The notes beneath the pieces were generated by a model, which saw nothing but the letters and a program-made list of their open reading frames with translations, ran no database searches and had not been told where the DNA came from. Below, one piece after another: positions 1-9,045 of a stretch of DNA of 31,013 bases. This DNA comes from a virus. Position numbers and translations under genes: made by a program. Each line of letters opens with the position of its first letter. The stretch's first letter is position 1. Where the stretch lies: positions 19,804 to 50,816 of the IMG/VR virus record IMGVR_UViG_3300029319_000083; one strand, 5' to 3'.

Positions 1-3000
1 GATCTCTTTACCACGAATCTCAGAGAGCCTCTGTAAACGATCCGGGTCAGAAAAATACGTCAACAAGCCTTTTCGTGATGCCCGTTCTATGCCGTCTAAA
101 AACTCCGTACCAATCTTTCCGAACTTGGCATTGAAGCGTGCCGGAGTTAACTCCTTGATGAAACTGTTAGGCGTACCTCCTGCCACTCGGAGTTCGAGTT
201 CAAGAAATTTTACCATGTTGTCCGTGAGAGACGTGAGAGGAATCGTACGCACGTTCGACACCTTTTCGTAAGCGAGTGTCACTTCAGCAAAACGCCCGGA
301 GTCAGCAACAGTAACTAGACCTTTTAGGAGATTGTCCACCTGCACGAGTTTCGACGCTTCTGTGCTGCTTAGGTTGGTGTGGCTAGCTACACGAGACATG
401 CCAACCATCAAGCTATCTACTTTGTTGCGGATTGTGTTTTCTGCCTGCGGCGGACCTACTTGAGCGAGTGCGCCTGCTTCTTTTCGTAAGCCCGTGTATA
501 TTTGCGCTTGTGTTTCGGCTGCGGGGGCTATGGGCATTGCACCTTCTTGTATGTTAGCTCGTGCAGCAGGGGTGAGGTTTTGAGGTGTATCTACTCCGCT
601 CTTGAGAGTTTCGAGACGGGCGGATGCAACAAGTAAGTCATCGAGTACGCCCTCGATAGATACGAGTTCTTGAAGTGACGGAAGCTCGGATTGAGCCACG
701 TACTTCAAGTGCGCGTCGATCTCTTGCATCGCATTTTCGATAGAGTTTACATAGCCTAACCTGTGATACTCTGAAGAAGTGGTGAGGGATAGAGAGTACG
801 CCTTGAGGATGTCGATTGCCTGTCTCGCAGCAGTCGTATCCTCTACGTTAGCTCCGATGAGATTCTCCAAGTTTATCACCTTTTCGTCGAGACGAGCGGC
901 TACATTCGAAAGAACTCCCTGTCGCTTCTTGTAGTGCTCTGTGTCTGACAGCATACTCAAGACACGAGACTTCATCTTTAGAAGCTGTCCCGGCTTCATC
1001 GAAGACGCGTTTGCGGTGTACATATCGCTATACGCCTTTAGCACAGCGAGAGAAGATGTCTCGCCAAAGCCGGTTGAAAGGAGCTTCCGATACTCGGAGT
1101 ACTCCTTCATGCTCATAACACCTGCATCTACGAGAGGCTCCAAGACACTCATCACAGTCTGCGTATCTTGGAAGAATATGTCGAGACTCCGGAATATAGG
1201 CTCCTGATATTCAACCGGCATACTCAAGATAGTTTTAGCGAAGTTTTGAATCTGCTTCTGTTCACCCACAGATAATCGAGCACGCGTGGCCGCATCTGCA
1301 AACACGATATTTTTTACGCTCGGATTTACGAGCCAGCCTTCACCGATACCTCGCCGATATATACCGAACAAACCTGTCGCCCCGTTACCTACGGGACTCA
1401 TAATATTCTCTTCGAAAAACGTACGTGTCCGAAACGCGATATTAGGGGCGCGTTGACCTGCTACGCCCATAGCTTTATCAGATATTCCCGTCAGCTTGAA
1501 AAATTGATTTGCTCCCAAGAGGCCCACAGCACCGATGGCTGCAATACCCTCCCCGACTAAGCCTTGTTGTGGTTCGAGGGGGAAGCCGGTCACAGGGTCA
1601 CGCTCCCCCGTTGACGCACTGCGCCCAATGTGCATAGCAAGAGCGAACATCCCATCGAACTCAGGGTGAAAACCTGATTCACGAACTTTTATTCCCCAAC
1701 TACGTATGATTGCGTTGTTTCGTTTCGCACGAACGAAGCGGAGATTGTCATCGGCCACTTGCAAGTTATCTTTTGCAATACGTAAGCTCTCTCGGAGATC
1801 GTCGAGATTTCCATCAGAATCTCCGGCCTTTTCAGCTTGGGCTATCTTCACACGGATATCCGCGACTCTGTCTCCTGCGTCGTTAAATTCGTTCTCGCGC
1901 GTGACAATCTGTTTGCTGTAGTTAGCACGATCTGCCTGTACGTTTACTTTCGTCTGTGCTCGACCTACGGCACGTGCTAGACTGTTCGTACGGAATGTAG
2001 AGAAGAAACGATATGATTCCGCGTTCCTGAGTAGCTCTCGTGTTTTTGTTGTGACATCGAGGGCCAAGTCCGTTCCGGCTTTAGCAGCACCCATAGCACG
2101 GAGAGTGTTCGTCGGGAGGAGATGGTACGGAATCTCCATGTTTCTCATATGACGGTAGAGACGATTTCCCGTACGCATAATTCTTCCCGAGAGCACGAAC
2201 GGAGCTTGTATAGTCTTGAGGGCAATCGCACCCTCCAAGACGTACCCACCTAGCTTTTGCGACCAGTGCAAGTCGTCCCACATTGCTTCGAAGAGGTCTT
2301 CTGCGAATTTCTCACCGACGAACTGACGTACGAACTGTCCGTCTTCATTCTTCTCGCCGAGTCCGAGACGTTCGAACTTTTCTTGACCGTAAAGCACAAA
2401 AAGTTGCTCACGAATCATATCGTTCACAAACGTCGTACGATTTGAAAAAAGTTGACTTTTCTTGAGGTCAGCAAGTTCTTTTGTTATTTCAGCATCTGTA
2501 GGCTCGTATATTTCACCGAACATCCCTTCTAGTGGCGTGTTTCTATACGCGTACGTAAACGCCGTCTTACCGAGACTCGGAAGATAGTGACGTGCTCCTA
2601 GCTCAGACACGGAAACGAGATTGTATATTCGCTCGGCAAAGATGTCGGCAAAATCCGTGCCGAGAGTCTGGAGGAGAGCATCGCGAACATCGGCATCAGC
2701 CGGTCCATCCGGACGACTCAGGATAAACTCACGAATACGAGCCTGTCCTTGAGCTTGATCCTCGATAGTCGCACGCTGACCTAAACCCAAGTAGTAGAGG
2801 GCGTTGTTTATCGGACCCATGAGTGGCTGTTCTAGCTCACCCGTGATTTCGTTGATAGGGCCGGTGATGTACTTCATCTCCGTTTCGGGCGGGAGGATTA
2901 CTTCACCTGAATCCGGCTGGAGAGGAAAGCCCCCAGTCTCTACAAAACCTTGAAAACGGGGGTCACCGGACTGCTGCGCGAACGTATCGTAACGCATATA

Positions 3001-3468
3001 TAATTCGCTGTTAGGATCACGGGCACTGTTGAGTAGTGCGACCTGATCAGGAGATGCGCTACCTGCCGTCTCGGCGGCTTTCGCCTCCTTGAGCAACGCG
3101 TATTGTTCAGCAGGAATGAGTTCGAGCGTGCCGGAAGTGGTCAAATCCCCGAACATCGTGTTTAAATCTACTTCTCCCGAGAGTCCTTTTTCGAACATCT
3201 CGTTACGAGCTTGGGCGGGCAGCACCGTCTTGAGACGCTTGATGTTGTCTCGCTCTTGCGCTACGAGCCTTTCGTACGATCCGATCGTGCCCGGCGGAGT
3301 TCGTTTGGATGGATCATCACCTAATAGTCCCGGAAAGACGACCGTATCAAGAGGCGACGGAAAGGCATCAACATTCGTTTCCGGCGAGTCTAAGGGGTGT
3401 GCAAGACCCCGGGGAGTGATCGACGTGAGGTAATTACCATCTGACACATTGTTTTTAAATTGAGTCAT
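1..3468 (-). CDS. Very large virion protein, probably internal/ejected (partial, C-terminus beyond left edge)
   Basis: Reading from an ATG at 3468 the frame stays open for 1156 codons to the left edge with no stop, so the protein is longer than 1156 residues and its C-terminus is missing here. I recognise no catalytic domain. It is mainly polar and helical in appearance, with a charged coiled-coil-like stretch at about residues 516-575 and one hydrophobic Gly/Ala-rich segment at about 637-656 (GIAAIGAVGLLGA) that could cross or enter a membrane. It begins two bases after the stop of the 1020-residue gene and is last in a series of virion genes. In T7-like phages the same place, after the tail genes, holds internal core proteins ejected into the cell; I infer that role from position and size only. 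No strong ribosome site precedes the ATG, so translation is probably coupled to the upstream gene. Confidence 0.8.
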   Translation of the reverse strand, partial: MTQFKNNVSDGNYLTSITPRGLAHPLDSPETNVDAFPSPLDTVVFPGLLGDDPSKRTPPGTIGSYERLVAQERDNIKRLKTVLPAQARNEMFEKGLSGEVDLNTMFGDLTTSGTLELIPAEQYALLKEAKAAETAGSASPDQVALLNSARDPNSELYMRYDTFAQQSGDPRFQGFVETGGFPLQPDSGEVILPPETEMKYITGPINEITGELEQPLMGPINNALYYLGLGQRATIEDQAQGQARIREFILSRPDGPADADVRDALLQTLGTDFADIFAERIYNLVSVSELGARHYLPSLGKTAFTYAYRNTPLEGMFGEIYEPTDAEITKELADLKKSQLFSNRTTFVNDMIREQLFVLYGQEKFERLGLGEKNEDGQFVRQFVGEKFAEDLFEAMWDDLHWSQKLGGYVLEGAIALKTIQAPFVLSGRIMRTGNRLYRHMRNMEIPYHLLPTNTLRAMGAAKAGTDLALDVTTKTRELLRNAESYRFFSTFRTNSLARAVGRAQTKVNVQADRANYSKQIVTRENEFNDAGDRVADIRVKIAQAEKAGDSDGNLDDLRESLRIAKDNLQVADDNLRFVRAKRNNAIIRSWGIKVRESGFHPEFDGMFALAMHIGRSASTGERDPVTGFPLEPQQGLVGEGIAAIGAVGLLGANQFFKLTGISDKAMGVAGQRAPNIAFRTRTFFEENIMSPVGNGATGLFGIYRRGIGEGWLVNPSVKNIVFADAATRARLSVGEQKQIQNFAKTILSMPVEYQEPIFRSLDIFFQDTQTVMSVLEPLVDAGVMSMKEYSEYRKLLSTGFGETSSLAVLKAYSDMYTANASSMKPGQLLKMKSRVLSMLSDTEHYKKRQGVLSNVAARLDEKVINLENLIGANVEDTTAARQAIDILKAYSLSLTTSSEYHRLGYVNSIENAMQEIDAHLKYVAQSELPSLQELVSIEGVLDDLLVASARLETLKSGVDTPQNLTPAARANIQEGAMPIAPAAETQAQIYTGLRKEAGALAQVGPPQAENTIRNKVDSLMVGMSRVASHTNLSSTEASKLVQVDNLLKGLVTVADSGRFAEVTLAYEKVSNVRTIPLTSLTDNMVKFLELELRVAGGTPNSFIKELTPARFNAKFGKIGTEFLDGIERASRKGLLTYFSDPDRLQRLSEIRGKEI

Positions 3469-3470
3469 TA

Positions 3471-6400
3471 CTATCGGCCCGTCCGTGCTCTAATTTCTTC
3501 TTGACTGAGGAATTCGCCTTGCGCGTTGATATACAGAGGTACGCCCCGAATAAAATCGACAGGGTCAGAGTCTCCAAAGATTTTTTTCCGGACTCTATAG
3601 ACGTACGTCCCGGGCTGTGTTGCGCTCGGACCAAATACGTCATCTGCGTATTTGAGATCGTACTTTTCTCGGAAGTTACTAAATGCGGGGTTCACACCTA
3701 TCACTGCTATGCTCGACGCTCCCGTGTTAGCAAAATCTTTTTTGAAGTCCTCTACGTCATCGAGACCACTCGTCACCTGTACGAGATTACCAAAGTAGCG
3801 TAACGCTCTCATCTGTTGTATCTGTGAGCGTGTAGGTGCGAAGTATCTCTGCCCCTGTTGCATACTCGTTTTGATATCGAAGATTTGATTGTGACGTACG
3901 ATAGCATCTTTAGTCTCTTGCATTAAGCCTTCGACCACGGAGATTCGTACCTCCTTCGAGGAAAGGAAGTCCGCGTTTACGGCTTTAAGAGCGGCGATGT
4001 AGTCTCGCTCAGAGATACGACCGGCTTCGTCCATCGTCTTTGCAAAGTTGTAGGCGAACTTGACGAGAGCGGATGCTAGCTGGGCATCGTTCTTTAGGAA
4101 ATCTTGTTGTAAGAATGATGCGGTGGCAGCTTCGATACGATCTCTCTGCGCTTGACTTTCGTAGTCATCAGGGTTGTAGAGTCCGAGAGCTTCGAGAGCC
4201 TTGCCCCCTGCCTGAAACGCTTGCTTCGCGACACTATCATCAATCAGGAACAAGTTGGCAAACTTGACACGTATGTCCGTAGTAAACTGAGAACCTCGTG
4301 GCTGTTGTTCGAGGAGATTGAGAACTAGGTTACCCTGTTTCAAAAAGTCGGCATCTGCTCGGCGACGTTCATCAAGTTTCTTGTCTGTGATGCCACTGCC
4401 CGTGAGACGTGCGAACATACGGTCTGTTTCAGCGAGAGTCATAGTCGTACGTCCCGCTTGGGTTCCGAATCCGGGAGGTAGGTCTGCGCTCATAGCTACA
4501 GAGAGAACATCTAGCTGATCGTTACGATCTGTGATACCGAAACGTGCAAGAACTTGTCCGATAGACGCAGCATCCCTCTCTCGTAGCGGAGCGTCTTTAC
4601 GCGTAGAGAAGAAGCCCATATCCGAAATGACGTTTGCCGCTTCGAAGAGATAGAACGGATTGTCGTAGTTCGATGCCTCGATCATGCGATAGTTTAGGTC
4701 ACTATTGTTGAAGAAGGCATGTGTGCTCACACCTCGTTTTGCAGCGAGACTCTTTACTGCCGGAGTAACTTGGAGCACCGTCGTAGGTGTGAGAGCGTAC
4801 TGATCTTCCGAGAGTTCCATACCTGATGTATCGACTTGCGGAGTAGAATTTGTACGCAAACCACTTCGCGTTTCATCCGGCTTAGGCTGCTTAAATACAT
4901 CGTGTACGAGAGTTTGTACGAAGGGAAGGGAGTATAGCTCACCGAACGCGTACGCGTAGTCGCGAGGACCGGGAGCTTCCCGCTTCTCTTCACCCCGATA
5001 CGAGGCTTGCATCTGCGAGGCGTAGTCGAGCTTGAGAGCACTCGTCACTTGCGCTTCAAATTCCTGCTTTTCCTCCGGTGTCATTGCCGCATAGAAGTCG
5101 AGACCGTTATCTCCCGGCGTTCTCAGCTGTCCTTGCGCGTTGGTAACGCCGTAGCTAATACTTGCAATACGTGTGTTTAACTGCTGGAGAAACCCTGTCG
5201 GGTCTTGTTCGAGGGTCTTTCCGGTTTCGATGTTGATGGTCTTATCAGAGCTAGTAAACGAGTACACATCCTTCGCCACTTTTTCGACGAGATCACGTGC
5301 GTTGATGAGAGTTAAGAAATCAGCCTGTGCTTTAGCAGGAATTGACGGTGCTACTTGGAATCCGGGAGTACCGGCATCCGCATCTTCTAACACTCCCGGA
5401 TCACCTACGAAGGCGGCAATATTTTCGAGAATATTGGTGGCCGTTTGTCTCTTTGCTCCGACATCGTTTTGATCAAATTTCGAAAGGTTCTGTACCCCGT
5501 CGTCGAGTATTTTGATGATCTCGTCAGCAGTTTCTTCTCCGGCGAGTAGGCTATCTTCAGTGCCGTACTTTGACGCGATACCATCGAGAAACATAACGTC
5601 GAGAATTGCGCCCCGGGGACCGGAGTACGATACACGACCATTATCATCCGTAGTCTTTGTGAGATGTTTTTCGACGATTTTGTTGCGGAGTGCGTTCACA
5701 GTTTCGAGGGCGGGTGCGATTATTTCAGACTTTAATTCTCCGTCTTTGCCCGTGAACAAAGCTGCGAGGTCGTCCCGTTCGTCGTTAGATATACGCTCGT
5801 ACGGCTTCTCAGGAATAGGCATACGAATTGTGCTAACGAGGAGCGCTTCAAATTTAGAACCCGGCCGAGCTACCGGTAAGAGGTTTCGGGCTTCGGCTAT
5901 TTTCTTTTGAGGGTCTTCCGGGAGCGCATTGAACATACTCAATTCGTTCGCAGTCATCTTGTCTTGCGTGGCGAACGCTTGCATCATCGTGATGTACGAC
6001 GGGGGAAGGGAGTTCACCGTGCTTGCAAGTTGAAACTCTTCAGGATCAATCTTCATTCCCACTTGAAAGCCGATATCTAAGAAGTCGTCAGGCGTGAGTT
6101 GTCTATTCAGCGAGGCGGTGTAGTCTTGTATTGCCGGAAAGACGCCCTTGCTAGTGTACTTATTCCAGACACCCATCACCTCACCCGCAAGATTTTGATC
6201 ACCCATAACCGTATCGAAAACAGTCTTCTGGTTTGCCGGGAGGGGTTGATCTGTACGGTGTGCGTTTAAGAAGATTGCGTTTTGTTGCTCGGGCTGAAAC
6301 CCCAAGAACATCGGTAAGTTTGATGCGTCTTGCATAAAGGCGTTCGCGAGACCGTAATTATCTTTGTTCGTCAAGAACGAGAAGAGGTCACCCTGCGCCG

Positions 6401-6533
6401 ACTTCTTAGCTTCTGCTGCCGCTTCTGCTTCGAGCTTCTTCTGCTTACGGATAGCTAGACGACTCTGAACAGCCGTGTCGAGGATACCCTGTATTGCACC
6501 GAGAGTGATAGGACTTTCGAGAATATTAGCCAT
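3471..6533 (-). CDS. Large virion protein of 1020 residues, presumed internal/ejection protein
   Basis: A 1020-residue, mostly polar protein without a signal peptide, clear membrane segment or catalytic motif that I can recognise. The N-terminus has a short hydrophobic start followed by a Lys/Glu/Ala-rich helical stretch (residues about 28-48). Its ATG overlaps the stop of the preceding 180-residue gene as TAATG, and GGAGAAAG lies upstream as a ribosome site, so the start is well supported. It sits between smaller virion genes and the even larger gene at the left edge. Two consecutive giant genes after the tail genes resemble the gp15/gp16 position of T7-like podoviruses, which form the ejected core. 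The role is inference from position and size; I did not recognise sequence similarity, and no lytic transglycosylase signature is visible. Confidence 0.82.
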   Translation of the reverse strand: MANILESPITLGAIQGILDTAVQSRLAIRKQKKLEAEAAAEAKKSAQGDLFSFLTNKDNYGLANAFMQDASNLPMFLGFQPEQQNAIFLNAHRTDQPLPANQKTVFDTVMGDQNLAGEVMGVWNKYTSKGVFPAIQDYTASLNRQLTPDDFLDIGFQVGMKIDPEEFQLASTVNSLPPSYITMMQAFATQDKMTANELSMFNALPEDPQKKIAEARNLLPVARPGSKFEALLVSTIRMPIPEKPYERISNDERDDLAALFTGKDGELKSEIIAPALETVNALRNKIVEKHLTKTTDDNGRVSYSGPRGAILDVMFLDGIASKYGTEDSLLAGEETADEIIKILDDGVQNLSKFDQNDVGAKRQTATNILENIAAFVGDPGVLEDADAGTPGFQVAPSIPAKAQADFLTLINARDLVEKVAKDVYSFTSSDKTINIETGKTLEQDPTGFLQQLNTRIASISYGVTNAQGQLRTPGDNGLDFYAAMTPEEKQEFEAQVTSALKLDYASQMQASYRGEEKREAPGPRDYAYAFGELYSLPFVQTLVHDVFKQPKPDETRSGLRTNSTPQVDTSGMELSEDQYALTPTTVLQVTPAVKSLAAKRGVSTHAFFNNSDLNYRMIEASNYDNPFYLFEAANVISDMGFFSTRKDAPLRERDAASIGQVLARFGITDRNDQLDVLSVAMSADLPPGFGTQAGRTTMTLAETDRMFARLTGSGITDKKLDERRRADADFLKQGNLVLNLLEQQPRGSQFTTDIRVKFANLFLIDDSVAKQAFQAGGKALEALGLYNPDDYESQAQRDRIEAATASFLQQDFLKNDAQLASALVKFAYNFAKTMDEAGRISERDYIAALKAVNADFLSSKEVRISVVEGLMQETKDAIVRHNQIFDIKTSMQQGQRYFAPTRSQIQQMRALRYFGNLVQVTSGLDDVEDFKKDFANTGASSIAVIGVNPAFSNFREKYDLKYADDVFGPSATQPGTYVYRVRKKIFGDSDPVDFIRGVPLYINAQGEFLSQEEIRARTGR

Positions 6534-7075
6534 TACGATTCTTTCTCCGATTCACCTGTGAGCATATCCTCTGCCATGCGTGTGGTCTTGTTGATACTTT
6601 CCCGAAGCTCTGCGAACATGCTCGGATTGTTCGTTTTGAGCACTCGCAAGAAATCTTCGTTGTCCATGCGACCGTCGTTAGCCGGGTTCTCTTTCTCAAA
6701 CATACGATACGGAATTTCATTTATCTCGGCTTGGTACGCTATGTAGAGAGCTAACGGACCCTTCGCAAGGAGACCGGCGTCGAGAGAGAACTTGCCATTT
6801 TCAAATCCGTTGATAACCCACGCTTCGACGAGATGTTCGACAGAAACACCTGCAAAGAGGAGCTTGAACAATTCGTCACGAAATACTTCGTCTTCTTCGA
6901 TACGACCCGTAGCTTCGTCGAGGATAACATCTACGTCTACTTCTTGGGGAGCGTTGCCCCACGGCCAACGAGTGTTATCCGTAGTAAGAGAGATGCCCGG
7001 CGGTGCCGCAGCGAAACGATCCCGAGATTCGAGATCACCACGTCGCACTTCTGTTTTATCGTTACCTTTAAACAT
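6533..7075 (-). CDS. Conserved virion-associated protein, unknown function
   Basis: An acidic protein of 180 residues with no membrane segment or signal. I place the start at the ATG at 7075 (MFKGNDKTEV), which directly follows the TGA of the upstream gene; the reading frame could be opened two codons earlier by a TTG at 7081, but that would overlap the stop and lacks a better ribosome site. The C-terminal half contains RMFEKENPANDGRMDNEDF and a 'NNPSMF' motif, which I associate with a small conserved protein of marine phages, though its function is unknown to me. It lies inside the presumed internal virion protein operon, and its TAA overlaps the ATG of the 1020-residue gene. A structural or assembly role is inferred from context. 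Confidence 0.78.
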   Translation of the reverse strand: MFKGNDKTEVRRGDLESRDRFAAAPPGISLTTDNTRWPWGNAPQEVDVDVILDEATGRIEEDEVFRDELFKLLFAGVSVEHLVEAWVINGFENGKFSLDAGLLAKGPLALYIAYQAEINEIPYRMFEKENPANDGRMDNEDFLRVLKTNNPSMFAELRESINKTTRMAEDMLTGESEKES

Positions 7076-7077
7076 TA

Positions 7078-7476
7078 TCAACCCAATCGTCTCTGTCTAA
7101 ATATCGTGCGATCAACCTGACTTTTGCGGGTGCTAGCCATGTTACCCAACTGAACAGGCTTACCTCTCGGTCGAGAGGCTGGTACCTTAGTCTGTTGAAT
7201 TTGGCGGATGTTCTTTTCTTTTGCCAAGTTGTTCTTAAAGTAGGTATACGTAGCATCCATACGAGGAAGAGCCATTCCCCGGGGCGCGTCCATAGTTTGC
7301 ATATTGAGTCGTGCCGATTGTAGCCGGGAGTCGAAGTTAAAGTCCGGACCCATAAACCCCTTAGACTGTCCCTTCTCATCCTCAGAATCTAACATGCCAA
7401 ACTCTTTTGCGAGTCTCGCACCCTTCCTAACTGTGGAAATAATCGTACCTATATCTTTGAAGAGTTCGAATGCCAT
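7078..7476 (-). CDS. Small basic virion-associated protein, unknown function
   Basis: A 132-residue protein, basic towards the C-terminus (ending RTIFRQRRLG). No domain is recognised and there is no signal peptide or membrane segment. It starts one base after the stop of the 448-residue gene and its own TGA is next to the start of the 180-residue gene, so it belongs to the same tightly packed operon as the presumed ejection proteins. No strong ribosome site is visible, consistent with coupling to the upstream gene. A virion role is inferred from context only. Confidence 0.72.
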   Translation of the reverse strand: MAFELFKDIGTIISTVRKGARLAKEFGMLDSEDEKGQSKGFMGPDFNFDSRLQSARLNMQTMDAPRGMALPRMDATYTYFKNNLAKEKNIRQIQQTKVPASRPRGKPVQLGNMASTRKSQVDRTIFRQRRLG

Positions 7477-7477
7477 T

Positions 7478-8824
7478 TTACCACACCGCTATAAGGTTGA
7501 TCAGACTCCTTGCGATATCTGATTTTTGTTGATCACTATAGATTTCTTCGGTCGCCGAGACTTCGAGTGCCTTCAGGGCTGACTCGTGTCGACGTTGCAT
7601 CTCGCTTTCAGATGCCGTGAAGTTGAATGTTGCGTTGTCGCGATATTGCTGCCAGAGTTGATTGAGGGCTGTTTGCGTTTCATTGAAAAGGGTTTGCACA
7701 TTAATACGATTAGCCTCGTTGAGAGTAGCAGTGTTTGCCGTATTGATCTGACGACGCCATTGAGTATTCGACTGATCGATTGCAAACTTCATATTCGCGT
7801 TGAATTTCTCGCGTGCATTTCGTAACTGAGCGTTGAACTCCTTGTACGCATTCTCTTGATTGACGTTAAACGTGCGTATAGCCACGTCGCGGCTAATGTT
7901 TTGCTGATCGATTTGCACTCCGAGTTCTGCAAAAAACTCCTCAACTTGAAGTTCGTTCTTTGCATTTAATTGAAGTCGTGCGTTTTCCGCCGCCGCATCT
8001 GCAAGAGCGGCCTGTGTGATCGCACTATACTTGAGGGAGTTGCTCTGTTGCTGTGCGTCGAGTTCTTTGAGATCGATAGAAAGGAGAGCCTGTGCATTAG
8101 AAATTGCTGCTTTTGTACGAGCATCAGCGTTTTGTCTGTCCATTGTAGCGACTTGTAAGGCATTTTGCAGAGCGGCTTGTTGCTGATTGTCCAAATTCTT
8201 CATCTGGATTGCGCCGTACATCTGAGCGTCTTGAGAAGCGACAGATATACCCGACTCCATCACTTGTTGTGTGACGGCTGCTGCAGCCATAGATGACGAT
8301 CCAAGACCACGCTGTTGCATAAGTGAGACAGCTTTACGAGCAGGTCCGGATGCCCATGCCGGGAGGGGCTTTCCGTCTTCGATACCCTGAAATAGTTCAC
8401 TCAACTGATACTGAACAGTAGCTCGTTGATCTAGCTCTTGCGTGGCTGCTTTAGCCATCGCCCCTTGAGACAGACGTTGATTAGATATATCATCTAAGTC
8501 GATAAGATCATTAACTGAAAAGTCTGACTTTGCACCAACAAATTCTTGTTCTTGAATTTCCGGAAGACTCTGTGCTGCAGCATCAATCTGACCCGCACCC
8601 TCAAATTTTGCAGGCATTTGCAAGGATGCGACACTATCAGGGTCTATAGTCGTAGGAGTGACAGCTTCAGGACGATCTTCAACTAAGACGCCCTCTGTTG
8701 TAAGTTGCTCCTCTTCTGCCGGTCCTTGAAGAATAGGCGTGACTTTAGTAGCATCTGTGCCCACTTTACTCGCAAGTTCTGTGGACTTATCTTGAGCTAA
8801 TTGTGACTGAGGTGGTATTGCCAT
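7478..8824 (-). CDS. Gln/Ala-rich helical virion protein, presumed internal virion/ejection protein
   Basis: A 448-residue protein. The first 90 or so residues are acidic and Pro/Thr-rich and look disordered. Residues about 150-430 are rich in Gln, Ala, Asn and Glu and look like long amphipathic helices. A short motif, RGLGSSSMAA, sits between the two parts; I associate it with a family of structural proteins in marine phages. There is no signal peptide. It is the first large gene after the fibre and tail tube genes and is followed by four genes of the same operon. By analogy with gp14/gp15 of T7-like phages it may be an internal core or ejected protein; this is inference. A weak ribosome site (AGG five bases before ATG) precedes the start. 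Confidence 0.8.
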   Translation of the reverse strand: MAIPPQSQLAQDKSTELASKVGTDATKVTPILQGPAEEEQLTTEGVLVEDRPEAVTPTTIDPDSVASLQMPAKFEGAGQIDAAAQSLPEIQEQEFVGAKSDFSVNDLIDLDDISNQRLSQGAMAKAATQELDQRATVQYQLSELFQGIEDGKPLPAWASGPARKAVSLMQQRGLGSSSMAAAAVTQQVMESGISVASQDAQMYGAIQMKNLDNQQQAALQNALQVATMDRQNADARTKAAISNAQALLSIDLKELDAQQQSNSLKYSAITQAALADAAAENARLQLNAKNELQVEEFFAELGVQIDQQNISRDVAIRTFNVNQENAYKEFNAQLRNAREKFNANMKFAIDQSNTQWRRQINTANTATLNEANRINVQTLFNETQTALNQLWQQYRDNATFNFTASESEMQRRHESALKALEVSATEEIYSDQQKSDIARSLINLIAVW

Positions 8825-8826
8825 TG

Positions 8827-9045
8827 TTACCTAATTCCCATAAATACGGAGACGACCATCGCTACGACTAAAATCGTACTCCCCATGATCATTGCTTCTA
8901 AGCGCCACATACGTTTGTCAAGGCTGTCTAACTTCCCGTGAACCAGTTCTCGAAACATGGCGCATTCTTTCTCGTGCGCTTCGAGTTGCATCTGGGTCTT
9001 CAGTGCGGGTTCCATTGCCTGTTCCATTTTCATACTAGCTTGCAT
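8827..9045 (-). CDS. Short coiled-coil protein with C-terminal membrane anchor
   Basis: A 72-residue protein with a charged helical part (residues about 8-50, including HGKLDSLDKRMWRLEAMI) followed by one hydrophobic segment (about 53-69, STILVVAMVVSVFMG) and a short basic end. This layout resembles XhlA-type and similar small phage membrane proteins found near holins, but no holin neighbours it here. The start is uncertain: the first ATG overlaps the end of the 666-residue fibre gene by 11 bases and has no good ribosome site, and internal ATGs at residues 5, 7 or 11 are alternatives. It lies between the tail fibre and presumed ejection proteins, so a role at the membrane during injection or lysis is possible; nothing in the sequence decides between them. 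Confidence 0.68.
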   Translation of the reverse strand: MQASMKMEQAMEPALKTQMQLEAHEKECAMFRELVHGKLDSLDKRMWRLEAMIMGSTILVVAMVVSVFMGIR

